A DNA stretch of 64,000 nucleotides, from positions 5,022,001 through 5,086,000 of the forward strand of contig NC_057793.1 of NCBI RefSeq assembly GCF_014905175.1, written 5' to 3'. Below the pieces are notes generated by a model. That model saw only the letters and a list, made by a program, of their open reading frames with translations. It made no database searches and was not told the origin of the DNA. Shown here piece after piece: positions 35,159-48,900 of the stretch. The DNA is from Aphidius gifuensis (Eukaryota; Arthropoda; Insecta; Hymenoptera; Braconidae). Each line of letters opens with the position of its first letter. Position 1 is the stretch's first letter. A program made the translations under genes and the position numbers.

Positions 35159-35955
35159 AAAATAATATTTATCGACGCAATTCTTGACAGGTAATTTTCA
35201 ATTTTTTATTTATTTATTTTTATTTAAAACAATTATTATCATGGTGTTTTAGAAATATAGAAAAAAATCATGTTTAAATCTATTATTTCAAGGAACTTCA
35301 GTGAACCGGAAATTGCCGATATACGCGTCATAAAAACAGCTCGTAATTCACATTGGTACATGTACATTGGTAAATTCAAGTTGGCCTATCTTGATATATA
35401 TTTTATATGTTAAAGTGTACACATACATAAAAAGGAATCAAGAATCGTTCTGTTTAAATTTACCTCGATAATTTAAACTTTTCTGTATGTAAAATGATAA
35501 CTCAGCTGGAATTTCGAGTAGATCAATATAAAGTGCACAAAGTATCTACACTTGAATGAAGTCATAAATATTTTCATTCGAAGAATAAAAATAAAACCGA
35601 CGAATTATTTCAATTTTTATTTATTTTTTTTTCTTTCTGCTATTAAAATTTAATTTTAAGATTTCAATTGTCATAACTGCAAATCGTTTTATACATAAGA
35701 AGATGATAATAATCAAAAAAAATTAATTTCAATATTTAAAAACAATAAAACAATAAAATGTCTGCTGCTTATCTTTTTGAATAATAATTTTCAAATAATT
35801 AATTTTACTTCCATTTAATTAATTTCAAATAGAAATTTTCAATAATAAATTTATAAAAAAAAAAAAAAAAAATCAGTTTATATATTTGAAGAAAAAAAAA
35901 AGAGTATAATAAATAAATAAAAAAACCCATTATTGTTCGACATTATACTTACTCA
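35159..35955. other. AT-rich non-coding stretch
   Basis: Poly-A/T and AT-rich filler. A good donor-like CAG|GTAATT lies near 35190 but no open frame leads into it. Confidence 0.45.
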
Positions 35956-35959
35956 GGAT

Positions 35960-36142
35960 ATGGATTATACGAAACGATTAATTTTTTATCGACGTTCACA
36001 ATTGTGCACTTGGTCAGTTGGAAAGATCTTGGTCTATACAGATATAACTGTATATACTAACTTCTTCTTTCTGTACCGGAGATCAACGCCACCGGACGAT
36101 TTCCAATTGAGTGATAAAATTCGTCACTTTACGGGTCAATGA
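35960..36142 (+). CDS. Open frame of 60 codons after an acceptor-like site
   Basis: A T-rich stretch ending ACTCAG (to 35956) precedes GAT ATG G, so the ATG at 35960 has G at -3 and +4. The frame opens MDYTKRLIFYRRSQLCTWSV and ends in a polar tail (TPPDDFQLSDKIRHFTGQ) at TGA 36140-36142. It could be a last exon or a one-exon small protein. Composition is mixed in both halves. I recognise no domain. Confidence 0.25.
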   Translation: MDYTKRLIFYRRSQLCTWSVGKILVYTDITVYTNFFFLYRRSTPPDDFQLSDKIRHFTGQ

Positions 36143-36661
36143 ATGCGTTTACTCTCACATCAATAGCTATCGTTTAATCAACCACAACAAAGCATCATCA
36201 AAATCACGAGTAGTTGATTGATTTTATTGATGTTGGTCAAGAATAAAGACAGACAAATTGTCAAACTTTTAAAAACCATAAATTAATTAGTAAATTTTTT
36301 TTTAAATCGACATTTTATAATTTTAAAAAAAATTCCTAATTTATTTTATAATCTATAGATATATATATTTGGTACTGATATTTTTTTTAATTTTATCCTT
36401 CAAGTGTTTGATAATTGGTTTAATTTTAGCATATCGTTTTCCAGCACAAAAGGTAAAATTAATTAGGAATAGAGAATTATATACTATTCTTGTTGAAATC
36501 TGGCAACGGTCCAGTAAACAAGTAGGTATTGATTCAAATGGCAATGGTGCACGTAACTGGTCTAGTTGTACTTCGATATAGTGACGACAAACGGCATTGA
36601 ATAGTATAGATGGTACAAGAAAGACAACATGAAAAAAAAAGAACAGAGAAATTGAATTTGC

Positions 36662-37240
36662 TTGGTGTCAAAAGAGCCCAAGTTTGTGTTAACTGGCTCT
36701 TTTATATGTATATTTATATTGGAAAATTCATGTTTACAAGTGTCTCTATATTCTTCGCAATATTTTTATACAATAAAATTAAAAAACAAAAGAAATAAAA
36801 GATGCAGACAAATGATATATTGTTTAAAACCTAGCTCAGCTGATGTTCGTCAATTATTATTAATTTATGATGATTTGATTTATGATACAACCAAATGGAT
36901 ATCGTTGGGATCAGTTAATGTGAATTTTACCATACACTGTCATTTTATAGATTATTTTTTAATTCATGATATAACGATCATAGTCATCAATTAATATATA
37001 ACAAAATCGAATGACCAACAAAAATTAAGCTCGGTCAACGATGGCTCGTTATTATCAATGGTAGCTGTATGCCAACATATAAAAGACCAATCGATACACA
37101 AACCAAATGAGTTGCAGAGTGGTTCGACATCGAAGCCATCAGACTCGTTTAGGTTTCACCAATTACGCCATACCCCTATGTCTTTCCAATCAGTTTTAAA
37201 AAAAAAAAATCTTTTTTTTTTTTTTTTAGTTTCGTGGTAA
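36662..37240 (+). other. Two protein-like open stretches in one frame, split by one stop
   Basis: One plus-strand frame is open from 36662 to TAA at 36992-36994. After that stop it is open again in the same frame for about 80 codons, to 37240. The first part includes KPSSADVRQLLLIYDDLIYD; the second includes SIHKPNELQSGSTSKPSDSF. The poly-T tail after 37205 is certainly filler. Possible readings are a short intron over the stop, a decayed gene, or chance in two GC-raised islands (36480-36620 and 37020-37190). No family is recognised. Confidence 0.2.
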
Positions 37241-40240
37241 ATTCGTTTCGATTATTATTATTATTTATTTTTTAAAATTTTTTAATAGGAAAAATTGTTA
37301 TTGCAAAATAACAAAATATAAAAACAACTGGGGTATGTATTTTTGTTTTTATTTTTAGTTATATCTGTGTTGATTTTGAATTGAGATGTTGAAATCATTT
37401 TTGTACCACTCCAATTTCTTCCGGACAAAAGTCATCGTCTAGTGATTCATTGTTGTCTCAAGAAGTTCGTTTGTAGCGGACAACAAGAATCTCTACTCCG
37501 AAACATCTAAACTAAATTTTTTCTTAAACATACGATGGTCATATCCTTCCTTTGGCTTGATGGTCTTTCCACTCGGCCAAAGGTTTTTGTCCTTAGAAAA
37601 AAAAAAAAAAAAAACAAGAAAAAAACGCCGGAAGATTGGGTGAGTTTTGTTATATATTTTTCCGATATACTCTTTTCCTTTTAACGGTCTTGGAGACATA
37701 CCAAAGTTTGTTCTCTTCGCATGGTCCAACTTCCGTACATGAGTGCAAACGAATGAGTGGACGCAGTAGTCCATGTCTCTCTCCGTTTCTGACCGTATTA
37801 ACTTTTTGTTTTTTTTTTTTATTTATTTATTTAAAACATATTTTTGTTTTTTTTCTTTTTCTACTCTTTTGGCGTTACTGACCAATCCGCGAAAAAAAAA
37901 AAAAATAAAAATAACATTGCTGTTGGTTAATGCAATATAGATATCAGCCTCAACTGTAAACTTAACATTTGAAATTCCATACACACAAACATGTGAATAC
38001 ACCCATTTTGAACTTACTCATAAAGTTATGTTTTCGAGAGAACTTCTCTGGCACCGTACGAATTTTTTCTTAAAACTTTTGATATTCAATAAGTAAGTCT
38101 GTTCTTTATACTGGTCGCAGAATTTTTTTTTTTTTTGTTTTTTACTTTTTTACTATATAATAAAATAATAAAAGATGAAAATGAAGAAAAAATATAAAAA
38201 AAAGACGTATACATAGTGAAGAAAAAGTTGAAGAAAGTATTGAAAAATATGTAGTCACTAAAAGTACATCCGTTCGTCCACCACCACATTTCCGGTGAAT
38301 TCAATGTATAGATGTATATATATCCTACAAGCTTAATTCACTTACATACGAATGAAAAGGTTAATGTACATATGTATAAGCCCCAATGGAATATACGAGA
38401 TAAAAATTAAATTTACCAACATTTTTATAAAGACGAAAAGTGAGGATACACTGAAGATGAGTGAGGTCGTCGCATTGTGCAAACTACAGCCATGGGAATA
38501 TATATACAATAGTTCGTCAGAAGTTTTACAACATGAAGAATAACGTCACCGAGAGAATCAATGGTCCAGAATTCTGTAGTAATGAACCGGTGTCTACGTA
38601 TCCACAATCTGGTGGCATTACCAGAATCACAAACTCGATAGATCAATTTTATAAAAATTTTCTTGATATTCTTGGCACGTTTATTGCAAAAAAAAAAAAA
38701 AACATTTCTTTTTCATATTTATATCTTGATTTTATATTTACTAGATTTATTTAAAATCTTTCTGTATTAAAAAATAAAATAAAAACAGAGCTTTTAGTTT
38801 TTATTATTATGTGTTTATAATTTTTAATTTTTAATTTTCTAGTGTAAAAGTTTTAAAAGCCATAACGTTATTAGTACAAATTCTTAATGTAATATTAAAG
38901 AATGTTAAAACAAATGAGAACTGAAACAAATTGAATTTGTAGAAAAAAAAAAAAAAGAAAAAAAAAATAATAGATAGAAAACACTACCAACAACAACAAA
39001 GTTAGAGAAGAAAATAATTTACTAAAGTTAAGCATGATATCCCCAGATAAATAAATGGAATCTGTCCTTCTGAAACTTATCATTTGTAAAACAAAAATTG
39101 ATACATCTAACTGTACTAACTATACAGATGTTACCGATATTATACAGCTCGAGTTTTTATTATTATTAAAAAAAAAAAGAGAAAAATATTTGTGAAAAAG
39201 CTTTCAGATGAAAAACAATTTCAATCTTGATTCAAACCAGTTTTCAGTGACGCTGATATGATGTTCTCATTCTCAACTCACTGAACCACCCTTGCATTTT
39301 TTTTTTTTTTTTTACTATTCTGCAGACCTACCGCATGCAAAGTCATCAAAGTACCGTACCAAATCCCTCGAGGGATAGAAACTCGAGTGTCATACTGGAG
39401 TAAAATTGATCGATCAGAATTCAACGTGGATATACATTTTTTATTATATTTTTTTATTTTTCATCCCTTCTCTCAACGATTTAACCACATTCATTTCAAC
39501 TCTTTCTTTATTACCATTCGTCATGAATAACCATTGTCAAAATTAAATCACTCGACTACTGTGATTGGAAGAATTGATCGATTTGGTCACAAAATGAAAC
39601 AAGACGACCACTATTTTACCAACGACTTACTCGTGGTTACAGTATATATGATTAAAAAGAATATAAATTGAAAAACAGAATAAATATTTATAAATTTGAA
39701 TATATATTTATTAAAAACTCCAGTAAAAGTTAACGAGTGTATTTTTCAAAAACTTTCTTTGTATTCAACTGGCTTCACTCACTGTGACTGGAGCACTTGA
39801 CTTTTTTCGTTATCTAAAATTATGATAACAGTATATACAATATCTTTTTTTTCACTGCTGAAAATATGACAAGAGAAAAGCCAGGAGTACTTTTTTGCGT
39901 CAATAGAATAGTAACGAGTATATAAAAATGAGATCTTTGTGAATCACACAATGTCAGGTCAAAAAAAAAATTATTATTTTTCGAACAATTCTCTATGAAT
40001 GTATTTTCGTTTTATATATTAAATTTAATGATCTTTTATTTCATGAAATTATTGGTTGAATATTTTAAAATATTAACTCAATCATCCTATGACAATGTAT
40101 TGCAATAATATTTTTTTTTTTTCAAATATAATATCCAATTTATTTGAAAATTAACTGTTGAATATATCTATGAATAGTTTGATGATTTATTTTATAATTT
40201 TAGAAGTGATACTAGGGTCAATCATCCATCCACATGTTGG
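37241..40240. other. AT-rich stretch with several islands
   Basis: Islands at about 37380-37480, 37640-37800, 38260-38660 and 39230-39480. The 38.5-kb island carries overlapping open frames on both strands, which argues against any single one being coding. No exon is called. Confidence 0.4.
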
Positions 40241-40246
40241 TACGTG

Positions 40247-40351
40247 ATGAAATATTATTATTTCAACGGTAAACCAGAATATCAGCTCATCACCTCGGGC
40301 TATGTAATCATAGGCTCGGTTGCCTTCTCGAATATCCAGAAATTAGGTTAG
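40247..40351 (+). CDS. Small ORF, 34 codons, with a possible donor at its end
   Basis: ATG 40247 (G at -3) opens MKYYYFNGKPEYQLITSGYV, then IIGSVAFSNIQKL, and reaches TTAG|GTTAGA (40346/40347). Unspliced it stops one codon later, at TAG 40349-40351. GC is well above the surroundings (island 40200-40390). The phase would be 1. It could be a start exon, a small ORF, or chance. No family is recognised. Confidence 0.22.
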   Translation: MKYYYFNGKPEYQLITSGYVIIGSVAFSNIQKLG

Positions 40352-43300
40352 ACACATTGCCACGCTGGACCGTGATCGGAAGGTATAATCATCTATCCAA
40401 CATATCTCAACTAATCAGTAATATTTATACATCCAAAATTTGAACTTCAGAATATCAATTAATATTTTAAATAATATTTATAAAAACATACTTGATAATT
40501 CAAGTCAACCAACGATGTAAATATAAAAAAAAAAAAATTCTTTTTAATAAAGTTTTATTTTTTTAAAACAAAAAAAGACAAAGTTCGTAGAAAAAAAAAA
40601 AAAAACTACTTGGTAAACGTTTTCCTGAATTTCAAACTCAATTCAATTTAAAAAAAGTTAAATGTTATACGAGCTGGAAAGTGAATTTTCATAATTGGCC
40701 GAATCAATCGACAATGTGACAAGAATATTTTTCTTCACAAATTGATCTTGACTGGTTTTTAAAGTTTTACTTGAATTTTTTTTGAGACAGTGTATAAGTT
40801 TATTGAAAAAATAAAAAATATACATATTTTTTTTATATTGGCAATGTTTGTCGTCATTTTATGTTGATACTGAGTGGAGAATGTTTAACATGTGAACGAT
40901 GCGATGAAGGAAAACAGATCGAAGATAGTTTCAAGTCAAATTTATCGTGCAACATTGAGAATTCATCGTTGAAGACCAACCTGTAGATGTTTCACAAATC
41001 AGACATTCAACGCAGTAAATTGAAAATTCCACACGAAAGTGTCTTTGTATATTGAGCATAACGATGTACATTGATATCGTGTTTAAACTTAAGATTATAA
41101 AATTAAAAATATTTGAATAATTTCAAGTAATATAATACATGCAGCACATGTATCAAACATATATTATATATATATTTTCAAGCAATGAACCGTCAAATAT
41201 ATATTGATGTAACTAACAACTTATCACGTTATAAATTTTAGCTATTATATACGATGTACCATTTACACTCCACTGACCCCTATCTATGAACAAACTATAC
41301 ATGAATATTTATTCACAAACTTATATTGTATATATCTACATCCTCTGATTGCATGTAACCAAGTCCCAATTTACCATCATAATATCAGTTTAAACTTTCA
41401 CAATTTTGTTTTCAAGTATTGAAGTAAAATCAGATTATAAACTTTATCTATATGTTTAATCACAAAGAAGTGATTTACCAACCTGACCATTATAATCTAC
41501 TACAAGCTTAGATTAATTATTGCTTATCTGTTGGTGAATCTACTGTTAAACTACCAACACACATATTTTTTTTCCTCCATTTATTTTCAGGCAATTTCTC
41601 TTGACACAACAGCTGCTTTGACAAGACTCCTTTTTTTTTCAAAGTTGTTCATTGATCTATTTCTGATTTTATCGAAGAAAAAAAAAAATAAATTAAAAGG
41701 AAAAACTATATGCTCATATAAAAAGTAAGGAAATGATGGAGAATCAAAGTTTCATTTGATGACGAAAACTCTTGGATGTGTTAGTGGAGGGTGTCTTAAG
41801 GAGTTAGGTTTACAAAGTTGGGTCGACAAAACGGACAGCGTTATAGAAGCTTATTGGTGACTTTAGCTTTCGATAGAACTAGACCACTATGAGAAAAAGT
41901 AAAAAAGAAAAAAAATTAAAAATCAGAAGCTTTTTTTTCTTCGTGTGATCATAGAAAAGAAGTCTTTAATTAACTTTTAGTCAATTTTGGATCACGTGTG
42001 TACTGGTGATGAAAGCACAATCAGTTAAATTCATGTTTAATTACAGTAATGGATTGATGGAAAAATTGTGAATGATGAGGTCGACTATATAAACTGGTAA
42101 TGTCATGACTTCTGTATACGTATGTAACTACGCATAAAAGTCACGCAACATGTTAACTCATGTTGTGTGTACAAGAGAAACCGAGAATTGTGTATGCTCA
42201 GCCAATCCTCTTTGGAATTTCGGTTTTTTTTTTTCGATTTTTATTTTTTATTCGACATCATTTTTTTTTTTTTTTTTTCCTATTCAATATTCCCTTGGTG
42301 TCACATATAGAAGCTCCAGTTGGTCGACCAAAGTTACTACTTTGCATGCCCCGATTTCTTTTATCTATTTTATTATTATTTTTTTTTTTTCCATTAACGT
42401 GATTAAATGTCTTGCTGAGTTATTTTTTATCACCTATGATTTTACGTGGCAATATATTTGTTATTTTATTTCAAAGTAAATATATGTGCACTAGAAATTT
42501 TACATCAATTTTTAATTTAATGCTGATGATAAACTTTGAGATTTCAGAAAAATTACAAGTATGTTTTTAAAAATATAAGTATATTTTATTCATGAGTTTA
42601 TTGAATCGTAAATTAATTGTTAAACTAACACGCCACGTATTCATATGACAAATGACAATGAATATTCAACCTTTGTAAACATTATTGAAGTATATCCTTT
42701 TTTTTTTTTTTTTATCTGCCTTAACAGTATTTATGTAAATAAAATAATACAATTTCCAAGTGACATTGACTTAAATAAAAAAAAAAAAGAAAATGATTTT
42801 AAAAAATTAGAAAACTTGTCAAAGTTAAAGTGAACATTTTGATATAAATTACCTGTTAACTTAATTTGTGAGTTGGAATGTACAATATAGTGTTTCAAGT
42901 TTCGTATTACTTTATTGTTGCATACAATTAACTTCAACTTTATATTTTCAAGGAGAACAACTGAGGCCACCGAAAATTTCATTAGCATAGTTTCTTTCGT
43001 TTACAACAAAAAAAAAAGTCAAATATATAAAAATAATATTTATAGAAATAATAATAATAATAGAAAAATGAATTTTTTTAAGATAAATAATCTTCATGAT
43101 AAATGCCGCTAAGCGGATGTAATTTTAAACAATCAAATTGATTATAAATTAATCAATTAATCCATGGAAAACATGGTCAGTAAAAATTAGATGATGATTT
43201 TGTTTAAAAAATAAAAAATAAATAATAGATATTGTGAGTGGTGGTGCAGCCAGAACAATTTGAAAAATTAGCATCTTATTTTTTTTTATTTAAAATACTT

Positions 43301-45890
43301 GTAGCTTTGTGCGCAGTTGTATAATATTTTTTTTTGACTCGTTTTTTTTTCCAAGCGCCTTTAATTTTACCCTTTTAATTTAATTTAAATTCTCTTTAAG
43401 CAAAATTAACAAAATTTATATATATATTGAAATGTAAAAGTTTAAGTATTATGATTAAACTAGAAAATGCACTCAAAAAGTGAATATAATATATACATTG
43501 TGAAAATTTTGTCACTGTAAAGAAAAGAAAAGTTGAAACGAAACTAACGCAGTATGGTTCACGTTTTATACAAAATGTACTAACTCCAAGGCAACGTGTT
43601 TGTGGTTTGTTAGAAGAACGTAACAAATAAGGTAATCTTCCTCACATATAGTCGGGTCGTTGAGGTTGGTTGCCGAGCTGACTGTAAAGCAGCATCTCCA
43701 GTTGGTGAAACACTAGAGAGAAAAAGAGAGTTGGACCACAGTGAATAAGTACCAACACATATACCTACAATGCTACTGTTTTGTAGCAAAAAAATAACAC
43801 AAACAAAAAATAAAATAAAGAATGAAAAAAGAGGTTGACTAAATTGAGTTGAGAATAAGCTTGACGAGGACAATGTCAAGATGTACTATCTTTCTCAGTA
43901 TCTTTTTGTTTTTATATGTTTAAATTGATCTCTTTCTTGCCAACTAAAAAAAGACATATGCTTACATCTATATAGATAAGAAAAAAAAGAGACACTTTCT
44001 GAGTTCACGCATGCAAGAGAGACTTCGCTACGTGAACAGAAAATTCAAGTTTTCCTTTTATTTCATACTTTTTTATTTTTTTTCTTTCACTTCTATATGC
44101 TGGATTTCTTCATTACTGGATCATGTAAGATGGTGTCGTGAGTGGCTTCAAGAACTTTTATCCAACCTTTGCTTCTTCCAACTAGTATCTAGTAATCCAC
44201 CACATATTTCCTAATTTTATTTATTATAAACTTAATTATAGAATAAGAAAGAAACTGACCATATAAAATTTATTTTGCTCAAATAAAATAAGATAAAAAA
44301 CTTCTACAGGTGGTAATTGTTATAACATTTCTTTCTCAGTTTATATCTATATATCTATATAGTTAAAAAAAAAAGTTTATTAAATTTCTGTATATTTATT
44401 ATTTATAGTAGATATTTTAAATATTCTTTTGGCATTTTTTAAATGAATATATTAAATTCATAATAAAATATTTTCAAGTATATTAAAATTTATAAATAAA
44501 ATAAATTTCAACTACATATATACATAGAAGCAATCTATACGAAAAAATATAACAACTGTATCATCTAAAGCATGAAAATAAATATGGAAAAAAAAAAATT
44601 GTATATAATAAAAATTGAGTATTCATATCCCAATGGTCATTTAGAGATGACAGTAAATAGCGTAATTATGTGTCAACATAAATTCCCAAGTGTCATGTAG
44701 GATGTTGATGCCATGAAGACCCCAGAGGTATCACCTCCTATTGCGACTTCACAAACATACATCGGCCCGATGAGAGAGACAGATAAATATCTAGGTGTGA
44801 CGACAGAGGGTGAGAGTTATCAGCACTGTATGACTTGTGGCTTGCAATCTATTTCAACAACAACTATATATAACTTGGCTTTACCTCATCCAGAGGGGAT
44901 TTAAACCATACAATACGATTGCATTATATCTATGGGTATACATATATATTTTTTGTAAGAGGATTTAAAAGTTTCAAAGACCACATTACTACATAAAATT
45001 CAGGTTGAATCAGTCGTCTCTTGAAGGCATTATATTGATAAAAACTGTTGTCCATTTTATTTTATTTTTTCTTCCAAAACTTGAAGCGACATTTTTGGAA
45101 CGATATTTTCTGTAATAACAAAAGTCCACTTGATAAAATCGAGACTTTTTTTTTTCTATTAATAAATTGTTTTGATTGATAGAAAATATAATTTATTATT
45201 TTTTTTTCCTTTTATATTGATTTAAAAGTTTGAAAAAAAAATATATAAAGTTTCAGAAAAAAATTTACTATACTGATATTTTTTTTCAGGATAATTCATT
45301 TTTGAGAGAAAATAATTTTAAGAAGATAATAGAAATATAAAAATTCTAGTACTTTTGGTATGGTAGACGCTCACAAGTCCTTGAGAATTTTACTCATTTA
45401 AGTCTGGGTTTAGTAGAGGGTAGAAAAAAATTTTGATAAAATTTTTAAAGCACCCTTCTTGGCATACAAAGAGTATGATGTCGCATTTTTTTGATTATTT
45501 ATTTTTATTTTTTTACTTTTTTCAATAAAAAGTTAAAATAAAATATTAAAGATAATAAGAGATAAAAAAAACTAAAATTTAATATTTTTTTTCACTATCA
45601 AAGTATTGGAATTTCTCAAAAGATATTTTCATTTTTAATTAGAGTAAAAATTTTTTCTTTTAATTTTTTAATTTCTAATATTAAAATTTGTAAAAAAAAT
45701 TTATAATTAAATATATTATAATTAATTTTTTTTATCTACTTTGTGTTTTGAATTTTTTAATTATTTTATATACAGTTGAAAAATGAAAAACAAATTAATT
45801 AATTAATTCATTGTTACGATTCATGAGAATCATATCTTTAAAAAAGAAAAAAAAATTATTTAACTGATATTATACACGAGAAGAGAAAAT
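40352..45890. other. AT-rich stretch with several islands
   Basis: Islands at about 40850-41060, 41740-41900, 42120-42360, 43550-43880 and 44700-44940. Overlapping frames of 80-109 codons near 42150-42479 are driven by poly-T. The minus frame at 43879-43610 (89 codons) has no splice evidence. Nothing is called. Confidence 0.4.
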
Positions 45891-45899
45891 TTTTTAGTG

Positions 45900-45990
45900 A
45901 TGCATAAACGACTAGAACGTCAAGAATATCTACTTCTTCATCTGAAACCAGACAAAAGAAAATTTCTGAATGATGCACTGAAGGCTTGGT
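45900..45990 (+). CDS. Candidate exon, charged helical peptide
   Basis: A T-run ending TTTTTTAG (to 45897) precedes ATG 45900, which opens MHKRLERQEYLLLHLKPDKR and continues KFLNDALKA to a strong donor GCTTG|GTAAGT (45990/45991, phase 2). Unspliced, the frame stops at once (TGG TAA). Acceptor, frame and donor agree. A downstream frame (about 46250-46497, with LDASSNSIFQSLVQVVLPFS) is open but no in-phase acceptor was found. A purine-rich GAGAG run lies at 46051-46071. No family is recognised. Confidence 0.22.
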
Positions 45991-48900
45991 AAGTTACTTT
46001 CTCTCATCTTAAGCTCGTATTATTTTCTGCAATCAGCTCTATCATGATAAAAGAGAGTGAGAGAGAGAAAGGAAGGCTCTCTTTATGTGCCTAAAAGAAT
46101 TATCACTACTAATTTACCAGTTAAAAAAATTAAAATATTCTTGAAAAGAATTATTTAAATATCTGAGTAGTACTTGTATAAATATTTCTGTTTGTGAATA
46201 TTATTATTTCTTTATTGATAATAGTGCTGAAAAAAAGTTAAATTTTAATATTTTTTATTATCAAAGTCTTTTTTATATTTTGACAAAGCTAATCAATTGG
46301 ATGCCTCAAGCAATTCTATATTCCAGTCACTTGTGCAGGTAGTCTTGCCATTCTCCTGTCACTCTTCAGTACTCTCTACGAAAATTTACACTGTTCTCTC
46401 TTTTCATTCCATTTGCCTTCCTCATTACGTGAGAAGTTTTATGAATTTCGTTTACCAACTGTACCTACTACCAGTAGCTATACTGGTGATTTCATAAAAC
46501 GTCCAACGGCATATAAAATTTAAAGTAACGCTTGCGAAGACATAAATTTATACCATGAAATTTTTTTTTGAATCATTATGTATGCTCACAAGGTGTTCGT
46601 CAATGGTTTATAAAATGTAATTGTTATTTATTCCATATTTTTTCACTATCATTATTCATTCAACGAAAATATATCTATTTATATTATTATTATTATTGAT
46701 AAATATTAAAATTGAAAAATTTATTTATGATATAAAAATTGATAAATAAAATACAACGCTTGTATGAATAATTTTATTTTCAAGTTATTTAATTTTTAAC
46801 AAATAAAAAAATTATTTTTATTATTTAAAAAAAATAAAATAAATATTTAATCGCATTATAAATAAAAGTATTTATAAATTTTTCAAATTTAATAGGATAT
46901 TGGCAAGTGGACTATGTCAATTACCTCGAGCAGAATGCAAAAAAAAAGTCAATAATAATGGATATTTTATATTGCCTGGGGGTATATATTTAGAGAGCAA
47001 ATATTGCTATCGACAATATTCACGTCTTCCAATCGATTGTCTTATTTATCATGAACTTTACTTTACTCATTTTTTGGTTATTTTATTTTATTTATTTTTT
47101 TTGACTTTTGTTAACTTAAAAGTGGCAGTTGGCAGTTGGCTAGAGACTGAAGCAAAATAACTCATTTATTAGCTCTAAAAATAAACTGGAGATAACACTT
47201 AATATCGAGTGTTTAAATAAAATTAAATAAAAAATTTTTCGTGTCTACTAAAGACATTGACAATGACTTGTAATCTCACATAATAACAATTTATTAATTA
47301 TTCGATTTTGATTTACGATGAATTTTTTATTTTATATCTGAGTAATAAATTTTTGAGATAAAATCAAATTGGAAAACTAATCAGTTTCTTATGGAATAAA
47401 AAAATTACTCTAAGCGAAAAATACTTTTAAAAATTATATTTTGTTTTTTTCAAGATATAAAATATTAAATGATTTAAAATGAATAAAAAATCATTTAATT
47501 TTCAATTTGCCCTATACATATTCAAATGTCAAAAATAACAAATTCTAAGTTATCAATTATTTGTACCTTTTTCATTTTTCATTATTAATTTAAGTCGATG
47601 TGGGATTAATTTTTTAATTCCCAATACGATTTAGTTTGACTTTTACTTTCGTATTCTAAGCTGAGTACCACGACCTTCCCACTAAATTCTCGTAAAGATA
47701 GTATTCAAAGTCAATTGAATAATTCTACGGGGGTTAAACCGTTAAAGTTTTAAACTTTTACCCGAAGCTTTTTAATAAAGAAAAAAAAAACATTTGAAAA
47801 TAAACCTGCAAGCAAGACCATGGAATAATACCATCAAGCTTTTTATTTTTCACTCAGTGATTTAGAAATTTTAACCGAACAAATTCAAATATTTTTTTTT
47901 ATTTTCTTCTTACATCAAGAATTCTTCTAAAAAAAAAAGAAGAAACCCAAGCATTCATTCAAACATAAAATAATGAGTTTCCAATAAAAAAAAAAAAAAA
48001 ATTTTATTTTATCAATTACTAGATTCAATCAAAGAAAAAAATATTATTTTTCTATTTTTTTAACAAACAAAATATAAATATTTAAATAATTAAATAGTAT
48101 AATTATAAATTGCCATGACCAAGTTTGTTGAGTGTGACCAAGTGTCTATTGAATTAAAAAGTTTACTCAATAAAATTTGAATGGTTTTACTGTACAAATA
48201 ATTTTAAAGTTTCAAATTTTAAAACAATATGAAGCATTGAATGAAGCTGCTAATATGAAACTAGTTTATCAACAAGTTTTGTATATTGAGGCATTCATAA
48301 CAATAAATGAGCATCACAAACATCTAACAATACAGACGAAATTTGTAAATTTGTAATATATATATATGAATAAATTAATTTATACCACATATATATTTTA
48401 TGAACATATATGATTGTATATATTCATTAGTGATATTTGTGTATGTTCAGTCACAGTGACATAGCCTTTCTATCTCTCACCAATTTCATTGAAGGTATTA
48501 AGCCGTACTAAATGTGCGGATTGCATTGAATCTGTGCTAATGCAAGACCGTGTACACGCTATGGTTGTTCCATAGGTTTCAGACCATGTAATTATCCTAA
48601 GATCCTTGCACATACACTACACTAAGCACACGACACGTAACTATGACATTAAGTTACACACCAACTATATACCTTGTACGCGTACCAAAAACAATATTAT
48701 TATTTGAGAATATATACGATTTTAGAGAGAGAATATTCGATTTGCATTAGTACGACATTGTGACCAATCAAGATACCTCACTTTGACATTCAGATAATCA
48801 AAGAATACTTGATTATTTTGATAAGACAGATAATTAAGTAAATTTTAATTTAAAAAAATATTAATATAAATATATATTTAAATAATAATAATAATAATAA

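Noticed and set aside
42150..42479. 109-codon and overlapping 80-codon plus-strand frames
   Set aside because: They consist largely of Phe/Ile from poly-T runs, which are free of stops, so they carry no coding evidence.
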